From FEN-727 sp036508635 (GTDB lineage Bacteria > Actinomycetota > Geothermincolia > Fen-727 > Anoxymicrobiaceae): 6,801 bases of DNA. The translations under genes were made by a program, and so were the position numbers. Within the stretch, counting starts at the first letter, position 1, and every line of letters starts with the position of its first letter. Where the stretch lies: NCBI GenBank assembly GCA_036508635.1, contig DATCGY010000222.1, positions 1 through 6,801 of the forward strand. The letters are read 5' to 3'. Shown here in pieces: positions 1 through 4,914 of this stretch. Under the pieces are notes generated by a model, which had not been told where the DNA came from, made no database searches, and saw nothing but the letters and a program-made list of their open reading frames with translations.

Positions 1-303
1 TGAAAAAGGGCACAAAAAGGGAAATGTTGTAATAACTGTAGAACGTAATAACTGAAACTGCTTTTTCCGCCTTTGCCGCCGAAGTACTTTTATCCTAATA
101 CCTAATGTGACCTGTCCTACGTTGAGGGAGGCAAGGTAGACGCGTACTTAGGAAGTAGTGAATTCGAGGTTGTTGCCCGAGATATAGGTTATGAACTGTC
201 GAGTATAGGTGTCGTAGTCATCCATGGTCCACTGGCTCAACCCTTGTAGTCGCTTTGCCAACAGGTAATCTTGCTGTGCTATTTCCCACTTGTTTTCGGC
301 CAT
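1..303 (-). pseudogene. Remnant of a tyrosine recombinase (phage integrase-like) gene, N-terminal core-binding part
   Basis: From an ATG at 303-301 the minus strand reads 51 residues to a TAA at 150-148. After that stop the same frame stays open for 49 more codons to the left edge. Residues 10-45 (containing DYLLAKRLQGLSQWTMDDY and then TRQFITYIS) follow the pattern of the SAM-like core-binding domain of tyrosine recombinases, where a long helix is followed by 'GLS..T...Y...L..F..Y'. Just past the stop the frame reads VRVYLASLN, which is what this domain usually continues with, so the stop looks like a nonsense mutation in a once longer gene. No catalytic Arg/His/Tyr domain is visible; it would lie beyond the window or is lost. 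The stretch is more A+T-rich than the rest of the window, and it lies next to duplicated tRNA-Glu 3' ends, both expected for an integrated element. The assignment rests on pattern similarity over about 40 residues, and there is no strong ribosome binding site. It could instead be an unrelated small hypothetical gene. Confidence 0.5.
29..54. repeat. Two direct copies of a 10-bp word, 16-bp period
   Basis: GTAATAACTG occurs at 29-38 and again at 45-54. Just upstream AAAAAGGG occurs at 3-10 and 14-21. Both lie inside the decayed integrase-like frame. They might be arm-type binding sites of a former element or simply low-complexity A+T-rich sequence. No function can be assigned. Confidence 0.3.
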
Positions 304-383
304 AAAATACACCACCGCCTTGCAGACTTTTCGGTGTGTATTATTGACCGGTGAAATATCGACAAATGGCTTGAGAAAAGGGA

Positions 384-409
384 TGGTGGCGCATAGGGGA
401 ATTTGAACC
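384..409 (-). repeat. Partial copy of the tRNA-Glu 3' end, same orientation as the tRNA (att-site-like scar)
   Basis: Positions 384-399 are identical to 633-648 (CCA tail, acceptor strand and start of the T stem of tRNA-Glu). The match continues through TTTGAACC with one extra A at 400-401. The sequence beyond 409 does not match the tRNA, so this is only the 3' end of the gene. Integration into a tRNA gene by a tyrosine recombinase rebuilds the tRNA at one end and leaves a 3'-end copy at the other. A direct copy 249 bp from the intact gene, near an integrase remnant, fits that pattern. Confidence 0.6.
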
Positions 410-591
410 GTCGCTTCATCCTGCGTGAGTCCCAGCCTTGTCGCTGGTTTGCTGTTCAGGATTCCGCTCCTTCCCTATGGGGGCGTCCCGCCCCCCTGAG
501 GGCGGCGAACCTGCGGGGTTCGCCTGTCACCCCCCATGTTAGACTCGCGGGAAGATACTCTCCCCGCGAGACGGAGACATCGGCCTCTCTT
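410..591. other. Non-coding spacer between tRNA-Glu fragments, rich in GC hairpins
   Basis: No convincing gene is present; open frames here read straight through tRNA-derived sequence. Several perfect inverted repeats follow one another: a 5-bp stem at 432-436/443-447, a 7-bp stem with a 3-nt loop at 479-485/489-495, an 8-bp stem with a 5-nt loop at 504-511/517-524, and an 8-bp stem with an 11-nt loop at 544-551/563-570. None is followed by a T tract on either strand, so they do not look like ordinary intrinsic terminators. The piece could be a structured RNA, a folded-repeat element, or the recombined remains of an att region. Confidence 0.45.
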
Positions 592-609
592 GTTCAAATC
601 CCCTATGCG
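592..609 (+). repeat. Inverted 18-bp copy of the tRNA-Glu T-arm/acceptor 3' strand
   Basis: The plus strand at 592-609 is an exact reverse complement of 639-656 within tRNA-Glu, and pairs with the copy at 390-408 apart from one bulged base. The two partial copies are therefore inverted repeats around a spacer of about 180 bp, and this copy faces the intact tRNA across 29 bp. The match stops before the last acceptor bases and the CCA. The sequence upstream of it does not form the rest of a tRNA, so it is not a second tRNA gene. Confidence 0.6.
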
Positions 610-632
610 GTGTGGTGATTGCTGTTGTGGAG

Positions 633-710
633 TGGTGGCGCATAGGGGATTTGAACCCCTGTTACCGCCTTGAGAGGGCGGCGTCCTGAACCAGGCTAGA
701 CGAATGCGCC
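633..710 (-). tRNA. tRNA-Glu, anticodon CTC
   Basis: The reverse complement folds as a complete cloverleaf. A 7-bp acceptor stem forms between 704-710 and 637-643. The D arm is at 683-701. The anticodon stem CCGCC/GGCGG is at 677-681/665-669, with a 7-nt loop whose anticodon CTC lies at 674-672. The T stem AGGGG/CCCCT encloses TTCAAAT. The discriminator base is A at 636 and the CCA tail is encoded at 635-633. It reads GAG codons. Its 3' end is the source of the partial copies at 384-409 and 592-609, so it probably serves as an integration site. It lies about 90 bp downstream of tRNA-Gln on the same strand and is probably cotranscribed with it. Confidence 0.95.
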
Positions 711-800
711 ACGTACGAATTGAGCCTTGGGCCAAAGCCCGCATCGGCAATATTACAACAAAGAGGTCGGCTGCACTAGCACCCGGACCTCAAATAAAAC

Positions 801-874
801 TGGCTGGGGGAGAAGGATTCGAACCCTCGTACCTGGAGCCAGAGTCCAGTGTCCTACCGCTAGACGATCCCCCA
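801..874 (-). tRNA. tRNA-Gln, anticodon CTG
   Basis: The minus strand gives a full cloverleaf. The acceptor stem TGGGGGA/TCCCCCA is at 868-874/805-811 and the D arm at 851-865. The anticodon stem CTGGA/TCCAG flanks a loop with anticodon CTG at 842-840. The T stem contains one G-T wobble around TTCGAAT. The discriminator is G at 804 and CCA is encoded at 803-801. The acceptor beginning TGGGG and the G discriminator are typical of tRNA-Gln. It reads CAG codons and is the first gene of a two-tRNA unit with tRNA-Glu. The 90 bp between the two tRNAs contain only a weak 4-bp hairpin and no obvious promoter. Confidence 0.95.
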
Positions 875-887
875 GCGGACGAAGATG

Positions 888-916
888 ATGATACAAAAAA
901 CATCGAAATGGCACAA
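888..916 (-). promoter_or_regulatory. Predicted promoter of the tRNA-Gln/tRNA-Glu unit
   Basis: On the minus strand TTGTGC (916-911) and TATCAT (893-888) are separated by exactly 17 bp, close to the vegetative sigma consensus. The -10 ends 13 bp before the first base of tRNA-Gln, so transcription would begin a few bases upstream of the tRNA. The T run at 900-895 lies in the spacer. Confidence 0.5.
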
Positions 917-939
917 GGTCCGGCGACGGGCTCCAGGCT

Positions 940-1932
940 TCAGAGACCCGGGAGCTTCCCCCCGCAAGACGGGCAGAAACCGCCTCTTGGCACGAAGCGA
1001 GCGGAGCAGACAGGGCACGTTATCAGGGTGTTCCAGGTAGGGTTGTCGGAGAATCCCGGACCGTTTTCCGGAGCCGGGGGAGGAACTTCGTTGAGCGGGG
1101 GGTACACCCACTGTGGATCCGCGGGTGACCGCGCGTCGGCGCCAGTCATGGGCGTGTGGGCATCAAACGCAGGCGGGGGATAGCCATACGATTGCGCCGG
1201 GTAGCCGGCCGCGGTGACCGGCCCATAGCCCGGGACCGCGGGAATCGGTCTTGACGGGTACGCCGGTCCGCCGCGCTTGCGGCGACTCCGCCAGTAGAAG
1301 AACGCGATTACGCATCCCACAACGAAGAAAACACCCAGGATGACCCCGGTGATAGTCTCCCATTCGACAGTGAAAACCATCCCGTGTGCTTTCTCGAAAT
1401 TCTCATCTCCCTGCTGGATGAACTGTTTCACACTGTTGAAAACCGCTTCCGATTGATTGACGTCCTGGACGCTCTGTGCGTTTCTGATCATCTGGAGGCC
1501 TGAGATGTAGTTGGGAAGCGACGAGTCGTAGATGCTCATCGCGTTCGAATAGATCGCGTGAGCGGCGGCGTACTTTTCTGGTGGGGTAATGCCGTCTATC
1601 TCAACGTGGATCTGGTGAAGATCGCCGAAGCACTGCTGGCATTTCTGGATATACGCGTCGAGTGTAGCGTCGAATGTGTTAAGTTCGGTCTGGGGATCCG
1701 GTGCCTGTATGCTTTGTATCTGTGCGTAGAAATCGCGGCCGTACTGTTCTAACTGCTTGCTTGTCTTTAGTTCGCGGGCTTCAAGAGCGCTTATCTTATC
1801 CTGGTAGTCGAGCTCGGCTTTGCTGTTGCAACCCGGGGTTGAGATCAGCGTCACGAGCAGGACTGACAGCAACAATACCCGCATGGTCCATATGGTTCTT
1901 GAAGAAGAACACAAGCTGTTCGCAATCCGCAT
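940..1932 (-). CDS. Predicted lipoprotein/membrane protein with C-terminal cytoplasmic zinc ribbon, function unknown
   Basis: A 330-residue protein with a layered layout. Residues 17-34 form a hydrophobic signal ending in TPGC, a loose lipobox with Cys35 as possible lipid anchor. Residues 36-190 are polar and helix-rich, with coiled-coil-like stretches and a CQQC pair at 98-101. Residues 195-214 are a single membrane segment followed by RSRRKRGG, which predicts the C-terminus inside. Residues 222-295 are a Pro/Tyr/Gly-rich linker. Residues 306-323 carry CPVC and CPSC, a four-cysteine zinc ribbon of the kind found at the ends of many uncharacterised membrane proteins. The helical part would face outside and the ribbon the cytoplasm, suggesting an envelope sensor or scaffold role; this is inference. 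Start 1932 is preferred because AGGGGAG lies immediately upstream. An inner ATG at 1884 would give a more compact signal peptide but lacks a good ribosome binding site. The gene stands alone between tRNA-Gln and the hydrolase gene. Confidence 0.8.
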   Translation of the reverse strand: MRIANSLCSSSRTIWTMRVLLLSVLLVTLISTPGCNSKAELDYQDKISALEARELKTSKQLEQYGRDFYAQIQSIQAPDPQTELNTFDATLDAYIQKCQQCFGDLHQIHVEIDGITPPEKYAAAHAIYSNAMSIYDSSLPNYISGLQMIRNAQSVQDVNQSEAVFNSVKQFIQQGDENFEKAHGMVFTVEWETITGVILGVFFVVGCVIAFFYWRSRRKRGGPAYPSRPIPAVPGYGPVTAAGYPAQSYGYPPPAFDAHTPMTGADARSPADPQWVYPPLNEVPPPAPENGPGFSDNPTWNTLITCPVCSARFVPRGGFCPSCGGKLPGL

Positions 1933-1957
1933 GGTCTCCCCTGGTGAGCGCTAACCG

Positions 1958-1963
1958 ATAATA
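1958..1963 (-). promoter_or_regulatory. Possible -10 element for the lipoprotein gene
   Basis: TATTAT on the minus strand lies 25 bp upstream of the start codon at 1932, placing a transcript start near 1951 and the AGGGGAG ribosome binding site in a short leader. No recognisable -35 hexamer lies at normal spacing, so the call is weak. Confidence 0.3.
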
Positions 1964-2005
1964 TTTCGGCGGAAACGGTTGCCCGCCCTTTCCGGGGCGC
2001 CGCCT

Positions 2006-2788
2006 TCAGGATAGAGCGCTCTGGAGCCATTCCCTGATCAGGGCTTCGCGCCCACCCAGGTCGGCGTGCCAGACGCCGGGAATCGTGATGATATCTTTGG
2101 GAGAAGAGATTCGCCCGGTGAACTCCTCGATCTCCTCCGGCGTGGCAACCTCGTACTCGGCGAACACCATGAGCTTGGGAACGGACGGCATGTCGGCCGC
2201 GACATCGAGGGGGTCAGGCCCCCTGTCCAGTGTGGGGTCGAGCCTCATGCCGAGGATGCGAGCGCCAACGCGCGATATCAGTGGGTGTTGCGACCAAGGG
2301 CCGACATCAGGGAGTGACGGCGGACATCCGATGGACACGAAGCAGTCAAAGCAGGGCTCCCTGCTCTCGACCAGGAATCCCGCCGCCGCCCCCAGGGAGA
2401 ACCCGGCAAACCCGATTTTGCCGAACCCCATCTTCCCGACCTCTTCGACGACGGCGTGCAGGTCCGACGCTACACTGGAGAACCCGACGGGGCACCTGCC
2501 CGAGCTCTTACCGTGCCCCCTGAAGTCGAACGTGATAACCGAGAAAGAGCGAGCGAGCTCGTCCGCGAGGTCGACTACCTGACCGAGCGCGGAGCCGGTG
2601 ATCGCGGGGTGTGCGACGACAACCGCGGCTTCTCGATTGTCCCCGAGCAGGGTGCAGAAAAGTTCGACGGAATCGGTGGATTCGACCGTGAAGTGGACGT
2701 GCCGGGTCTCGGGATGCTTTCGCATCTTGTGCAAGACCCGCAAGGCCGGCCAGAACACCGTGACGAGATAACCGTTTCGTAAGCTCAT
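2006..2788 (-). CDS. Alpha/beta hydrolase fold protein
   Basis: A 260-residue single-domain hydrolase, normal length for the family, with no signal peptide. The oxyanion-region strand reads VVVAHPAITG (residues 56-65), the DFRGHGKSSG loop is at 88-97, the nucleophile elbow is GFSLG with Ser131 (129-133), and the catalytic His is probably His241 in GVWHADL. The strand that normally ends with the acidic residue reads KLMVFAEYEVATP (205-217), where the usual Asp position holds Glu213, so the triad may be Ser-His-Glu. The family includes esterases, lipases, acyltransferases and C-C bond hydrolases, and the substrate cannot be inferred. The first 21 residues are hydrophobic and variable, so an inner start at Met22 (2725) is conceivable, but that codon has no better ribosome binding site. 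The gene diverges from the small-protein/cupin operon, and its predicted -10 overlaps theirs. Confidence 0.88.
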   Translation of the reverse strand: MSLRNGYLVTVFWPALRVLHKMRKHPETRHVHFTVESTDSVELFCTLLGDNREAAVVVAHPAITGSALGQVVDLADELARSFSVITFDFRGHGKSSGRCPVGFSSVASDLHAVVEEVGKMGFGKIGFAGFSLGAAAGFLVESREPCFDCFVSIGCPPSLPDVGPWSQHPLISRVGARILGMRLDPTLDRGPDPLDVAADMPSVPKLMVFAEYEVATPEEIEEFTGRISSPKDIITIPGVWHADLGGREALIREWLQSALS

Positions 2789-2790
2789 GA

Positions 2791-2809
2791 ACTATTCACC
2801 ATGAATAGT
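2791..2809. promoter_or_regulatory. Operator-like perfect inverted repeat between divergent genes
   Basis: ACTATTCA (2791-2798) and TGAATAGT (2802-2809) are exact reverse complements separated by 3 bp. The repeat lies in the 49-bp gap between the hydrolase start (2788) and the small-protein start (2838), and touches the -10 elements of both directions. The size and symmetry fit a dimeric transcription factor site. No regulator gene is present in the window to assign it to. Confidence 0.55.
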
Positions 2810-2812
2810 ATA
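2807..2812 (-). promoter_or_regulatory. Predicted -10 element of the hydrolase gene
   Basis: TATACT on the minus strand would start transcription near 2800, giving a leader of about 12 nt before the ATG at 2788. It overlaps the operator-like repeat and the opposing TATAAT. No clear -35 hexamer is visible at normal spacing. Confidence 0.4.
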
Positions 2813-2814
2813 AT
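2809..2814 (+). promoter_or_regulatory. Predicted -10 element of the small-protein/cupin operon
   Basis: A perfect TATAAT on the plus strand lies 23 bp before the ATG at 2838 and directly abuts the inverted repeat. A start near 2821 would put the AGGGAGG ribosome binding site (2821-2827) at the very 5' end of the transcript. No good -35 is seen, so activation or an alternative start is possible. Confidence 0.4.
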
Positions 2815-2837
2815 CGAGGCAGGGAGGTTCGACTTAC

Positions 2838-3011
2838 ATGAAGCGCGCGCCCAGGCTCAGCGAGATCTACAGGGGAATCCGGAAACCGACCGCTCCTCCG
2901 ACGAGGGTCGAGAAAGACCTGCGCGAAAAGATCCGCGGCAGGGAAGACAAAAAAGACATCGACAGGCACACGGGGTCAAGGCGGCCGACCGACAACGGCC
3001 GGGAGGACTGA
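2838..3011 (+). CDS. Small basic protein of unknown function, 57 residues
   Basis: ATG at 2838 is preceded by AGGGAGG at 2821-2827 (10-nt spacing), and the frame runs to a TGA at 3009-3011. The product is highly charged and has no hydrophobic segment. An N-terminal part, MKRAPRLSEIYRGIRKP, is followed by a TAPPTRVEKD turn, a Lys/Arg/Asp/Glu-rich helix-like stretch (residues 24-43) and a polar tail. I do not recognise a family. Another ATG at 2801 opens a different, longer frame over the same DNA, but it lacks a ribosome binding site and overlaps the promoter and the cupin gene. The stop is 6 bp before the cupin start, and GGGAGG at 3001-3006, inside this gene's last codons, is the cupin's ribosome binding site, so the two are translated as one operon. 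The charge pattern would suit binding of nucleic acid or an acidic partner; this is speculation. Confidence 0.6.
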   Translation: MKRAPRLSEIYRGIRKPTAPPTRVEKDLREKIRGREDKKDIDRHTGSRRPTDNGRED

Positions 3012-3017
3012 TAGACG

Positions 3018-3359
3018 ATGCTGCTCGAAAAATCGTGGGGCTTCATAAGGGAGTACACGGTCAACCAGGTCTGCACTGTAAAGGTCATGCTCATCGCGGC
3101 CGGTCAGTCGACGAGCCTTCACTATCACAGGCTCCGTGACGACATGTGGATAATCCTCGACAACGGACTCGAGGTGCAGGTCGGGAACGAGAAGTTCTTT
3201 CCGCGCGAGGGTGATGAGTTCGTGATAAAAGCCGAGGTAGAGCACAAGATAACGGCTGGTGACAAGCCGGTGCGCGTCCTCGAGATCGACTTCGGGTACT
3301 CGACGGAGGACGACGTCAGCTACCTCGAGCCTTCGGCCGGCGTGGAGTCTTCGGACTGA
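3018..3359 (+). CDS. Cupin-domain protein, similar to the C-terminal domain of type II mannose-6-phosphate isomerase
   Basis: A 113-residue single beta-barrel. The first cupin motif reads GQSTSLHYHRLRDDMWIIL (residues 29-47) with metal-ligand candidates His35 and His37; the usual Glu is replaced by Asp at 41 or 42. The second motif holds His76 in VEHKI. The segment PVRVLEIDFGYSTEDDVSYLE (84-104) closely follows the end of the ManC-type isomerase cupin, where an 'EIQxG...EDDI.R' pattern is typical. The family includes sugar-phosphate isomerase domains and many stand-alone cupins of unknown activity. No nucleotidyltransferase domain is attached, so this is not a full bifunctional enzyme. The ribosome binding site GGGAGG lies 11 nt upstream, a slightly long spacing. 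The gene is second in an operon with the small basic protein. Its last 44 bp overlap the 3' end of hyuB on the other strand. Confidence 0.85.
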   Translation: MLLEKSWGFIREYTVNQVCTVKVMLIAAGQSTSLHYHRLRDDMWIILDNGLEVQVGNEKFFPREGDEFVIKAEVEHKITAGDKPVRVLEIDFGYSTEDDVSYLEPSAGVESSD

Positions 3360-4914
3360 CTTTCTTCGTACCCCAGCCGCCTCCCCCCGGTGTGTTCACC
3401 CGCACGCTGTCTCCGATTCCGGCATCGAAAGTGCACTTGGAAGGAAGTCGAGAGGCCCTTCCTTCGACGACCAGGTAATCGCGTCCGGGCTTGCCCGCTC
3501 CGCCGCCGCCGAGGCCCCAGGGGCCGCTCGAACGCCGGTCGGAGAGAAGGGTGACCCTGCAGTTCTCTAGGAACTCGATCTCGCGCTCGAGTCCGTCGCC
3601 ACCGCGATGCTCGCCACCGCCACCCGATCCGCGCCGGATTCGATACCGTTTCACCCTGAGCGGGTACGAATACTCGAGCGCCTCGACTGGGGTGTTGAGG
3701 GTGTTGGTCATGTGTGCCTGCGTCCCGCTGGAGCCCCCGGCCAGCGGATGGCCGCCGGTGCCCCCCGCTATGGTCTCGTAATAGGAGAAAGCCGTTCCCC
3801 CCGGAGCCGAGCCTATGGCCAGGTTGCTCATGGTGCCGTAGCTCGCCGCGGGTATCTTGCCGGGCAGGGCTTCTGACAGTGCCCCGAGAAGAGTATCGAC
3901 GACGCGCTGGGAAGTCTCCACATTGCCGCCGCACACCGGATGCGGCCTGCTTGCATCGAGAAGACAACCCTCCGGGATGACGATCTCGATGGGCCTGAAT
4001 GCTCCGTCGTTCGCGGGCACTTCCTCGCCTGTGATGCACCTGAAGACGTAGTAGGTGGCGCTGAGGGTCACGGCTCTGGGACAGTTCAAAGGTCCTTCGA
4101 CCTCCGGGCTGGTGCCCGTGAAATCGACACGCGCCCGACCACCGGAAACCGTCACGCTGACGCGGATGGGAATCATGTGCTCGGAGAACCCATCGTCATC
4201 CAGGTAATCGGTAAAAGAGTAGCTACCCGCTGGGATCTCGGCCAGCGCCAGCCTCGTAAGCTCCTCGGAGTACAGCATCAGGTCTTCGAAGCGCGCAAGC
4301 AGCGGCCCGTGCCCGTACTTGCCTGCGATGTCGGCGAGACGGCGCGAGCCTACGGCATGCGCTCCGGCCTGCGCCTGCAGGTCGCCCTCGCGTTCACGGG
4401 GAGTCCTCGAGTTGGAGCATATGAACTCTTCGACCTCGCGGTTGTAATCTCCCGCTTTGATGAGCAGTACCGGTGGGATGACCAGACCTTCCTGGTAGAT
4501 ATCCCTTGTGAGACCGAGCGAGCCGGGGGCGAGGCCGCCGACGTCTGAGTGGTGCGCCCGGCTTGCAAGAAGTCCGACGATGTCTCCGTCGTGGAACACC
4601 GGTGACACCATGGATATATCGGGAAGGTGTGTCCCTCCAAGGAACGGGTCGTTGAGAACGACCAGGTCTCCGGGCTGGAGGTCAAAGCGATCGAGCACGA
4701 CGCTTACCGTCTCGGGCATGGCCCCCAGGTGGACGGGAATGTGCTCCGCCTGCGCGACGAGCCGTCCTTCGGGGTCGAAGACCGCGCACGAATGGTCTTT
4801 GCGTTCCTTTATATTCGGGCTGAACGCGGTGTGGTGAAGAGCCACCCCCATCTCTTCGGCGACGGAGCTCACGAAGCTGCGAAAGACCTCCAGGGTGAAC
4901 GCATCCATTTTCAC
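3316..4914 (-). CDS. hyuB: Hydantoinase/oxoprolinase family protein, B subunit (HyuB-like)
   Basis: A 532-residue subunit of the ATP-dependent hydantoinase, 5-oxoprolinase and acetophenone-carboxylase family; with HyuA it uses ATP to open or carboxylate cyclic amides or ketones in the cytoplasm. Family landmarks appear in order: MDAFTLEVFRSF at the N-terminus, SPNIKERKD (32-40), AEHIPVHLG (56-64), LNDPFLGGTHLPD (87-99), SRAHHSDVGG (118-127), QEGLVIPPV (141-149), GNVETSQR (330-337), MTNTLNTPVEALE (402-414), the Gly-rich GGGGEHRGGDG (431-441) and TPGGGGWG (508-515). After the usual end, an extra basic tail of about 17 residues extends into the cupin gene's strand. The start is GTG at 4914, overlapping the hyuA stop as GTGA. 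An ATG two codons later (4908) matches the usual family start and is equally possible. GAGG upstream lies about 4 nt from the GTG and 10 nt from the ATG. The substrate cannot be decided from sequence. Confidence 0.93.
   Translation of the reverse strand: MKMDAFTLEVFRSFVSSVAEEMGVALHHTAFSPNIKERKDHSCAVFDPEGRLVAQAEHIPVHLGAMPETVSVVLDRFDLQPGDLVVLNDPFLGGTHLPDISMVSPVFHDGDIVGLLASRAHHSDVGGLAPGSLGLTRDIYQEGLVIPPVLLIKAGDYNREVEEFICSNSRTPREREGDLQAQAGAHAVGSRRLADIAGKYGHGPLLARFEDLMLYSEELTRLALAEIPAGSYSFTDYLDDDGFSEHMIPIRVSVTVSGGRARVDFTGTSPEVEGPLNCPRAVTLSATYYVFRCITGEEVPANDGAFRPIEIVIPEGCLLDASRPHPVCGGNVETSQRVVDTLLGALSEALPGKIPAASYGTMSNLAIGSAPGGTAFSYYETIAGGTGGHPLAGGSSGTQAHMTNTLNTPVEALEYSYPLRVKRYRIRRGSGGGGEHRGGDGLEREIEFLENCRVTLLSDRRSSGPWGLGGGGAGKPGRDYLVVEGRASRLPSKCTFDAGIGDSVRVNTPGGGGWGTKKVSPKTPRRPKARGS

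Noticed and set aside
384..460. A second full tRNA-Glu gene
   Set aside because: Only the 3' end matches. The sequence beyond 409 forms no T-stem partner, anticodon stem or D arm.
520..612. A plus-strand tRNA with a long variable arm (Ser, Leu or Sec type), or the end of a tmRNA, using the stem at 544-570 and the T-arm-like 592-609
   Set aside because: No 5' acceptor strand pairs with the 3' end, the CCA is absent, and no anticodon arm can be placed.
403..750. Open frames on both strands across 403-750
   Set aside because: They read through tRNA-Glu, its partial copies and the hairpins; the compositions are tRNA-derived and no ribosome binding site or family resemblance is seen.
895..942. 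Intrinsic terminator of the lipoprotein gene using the T run at 900-895
   Set aside because: No strong GC hairpin lies directly before the T run. It falls neatly in the spacer of a tRNA promoter instead.
704..1183. Plus-strand frame of 159 codons
   Set aside because: It starts inside tRNA-Glu, crosses tRNA-Gln and ends antisense to the lipoprotein gene; no family features.
1933..2005. Terminator hairpin GCCC-N6-GGGC after the hydrolase gene
   Set aside because: The stem is only 4 bp and no T tract follows it.
2801..3139. Plus-strand frame of 112 codons from the ATG at 2801
   Set aside because: It overlaps the operator and promoter, lacks a ribosome binding site, and runs into the cupin gene out of frame; the 2838 frame has a proper site and tight coupling.
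3320..4039. Long minus-strand frame of 239 codons inside hyuB
   Set aside because: It is a shadow of the high-G+C hyuB coding frame, rich in Arg, Gly and Ser, with no motif.
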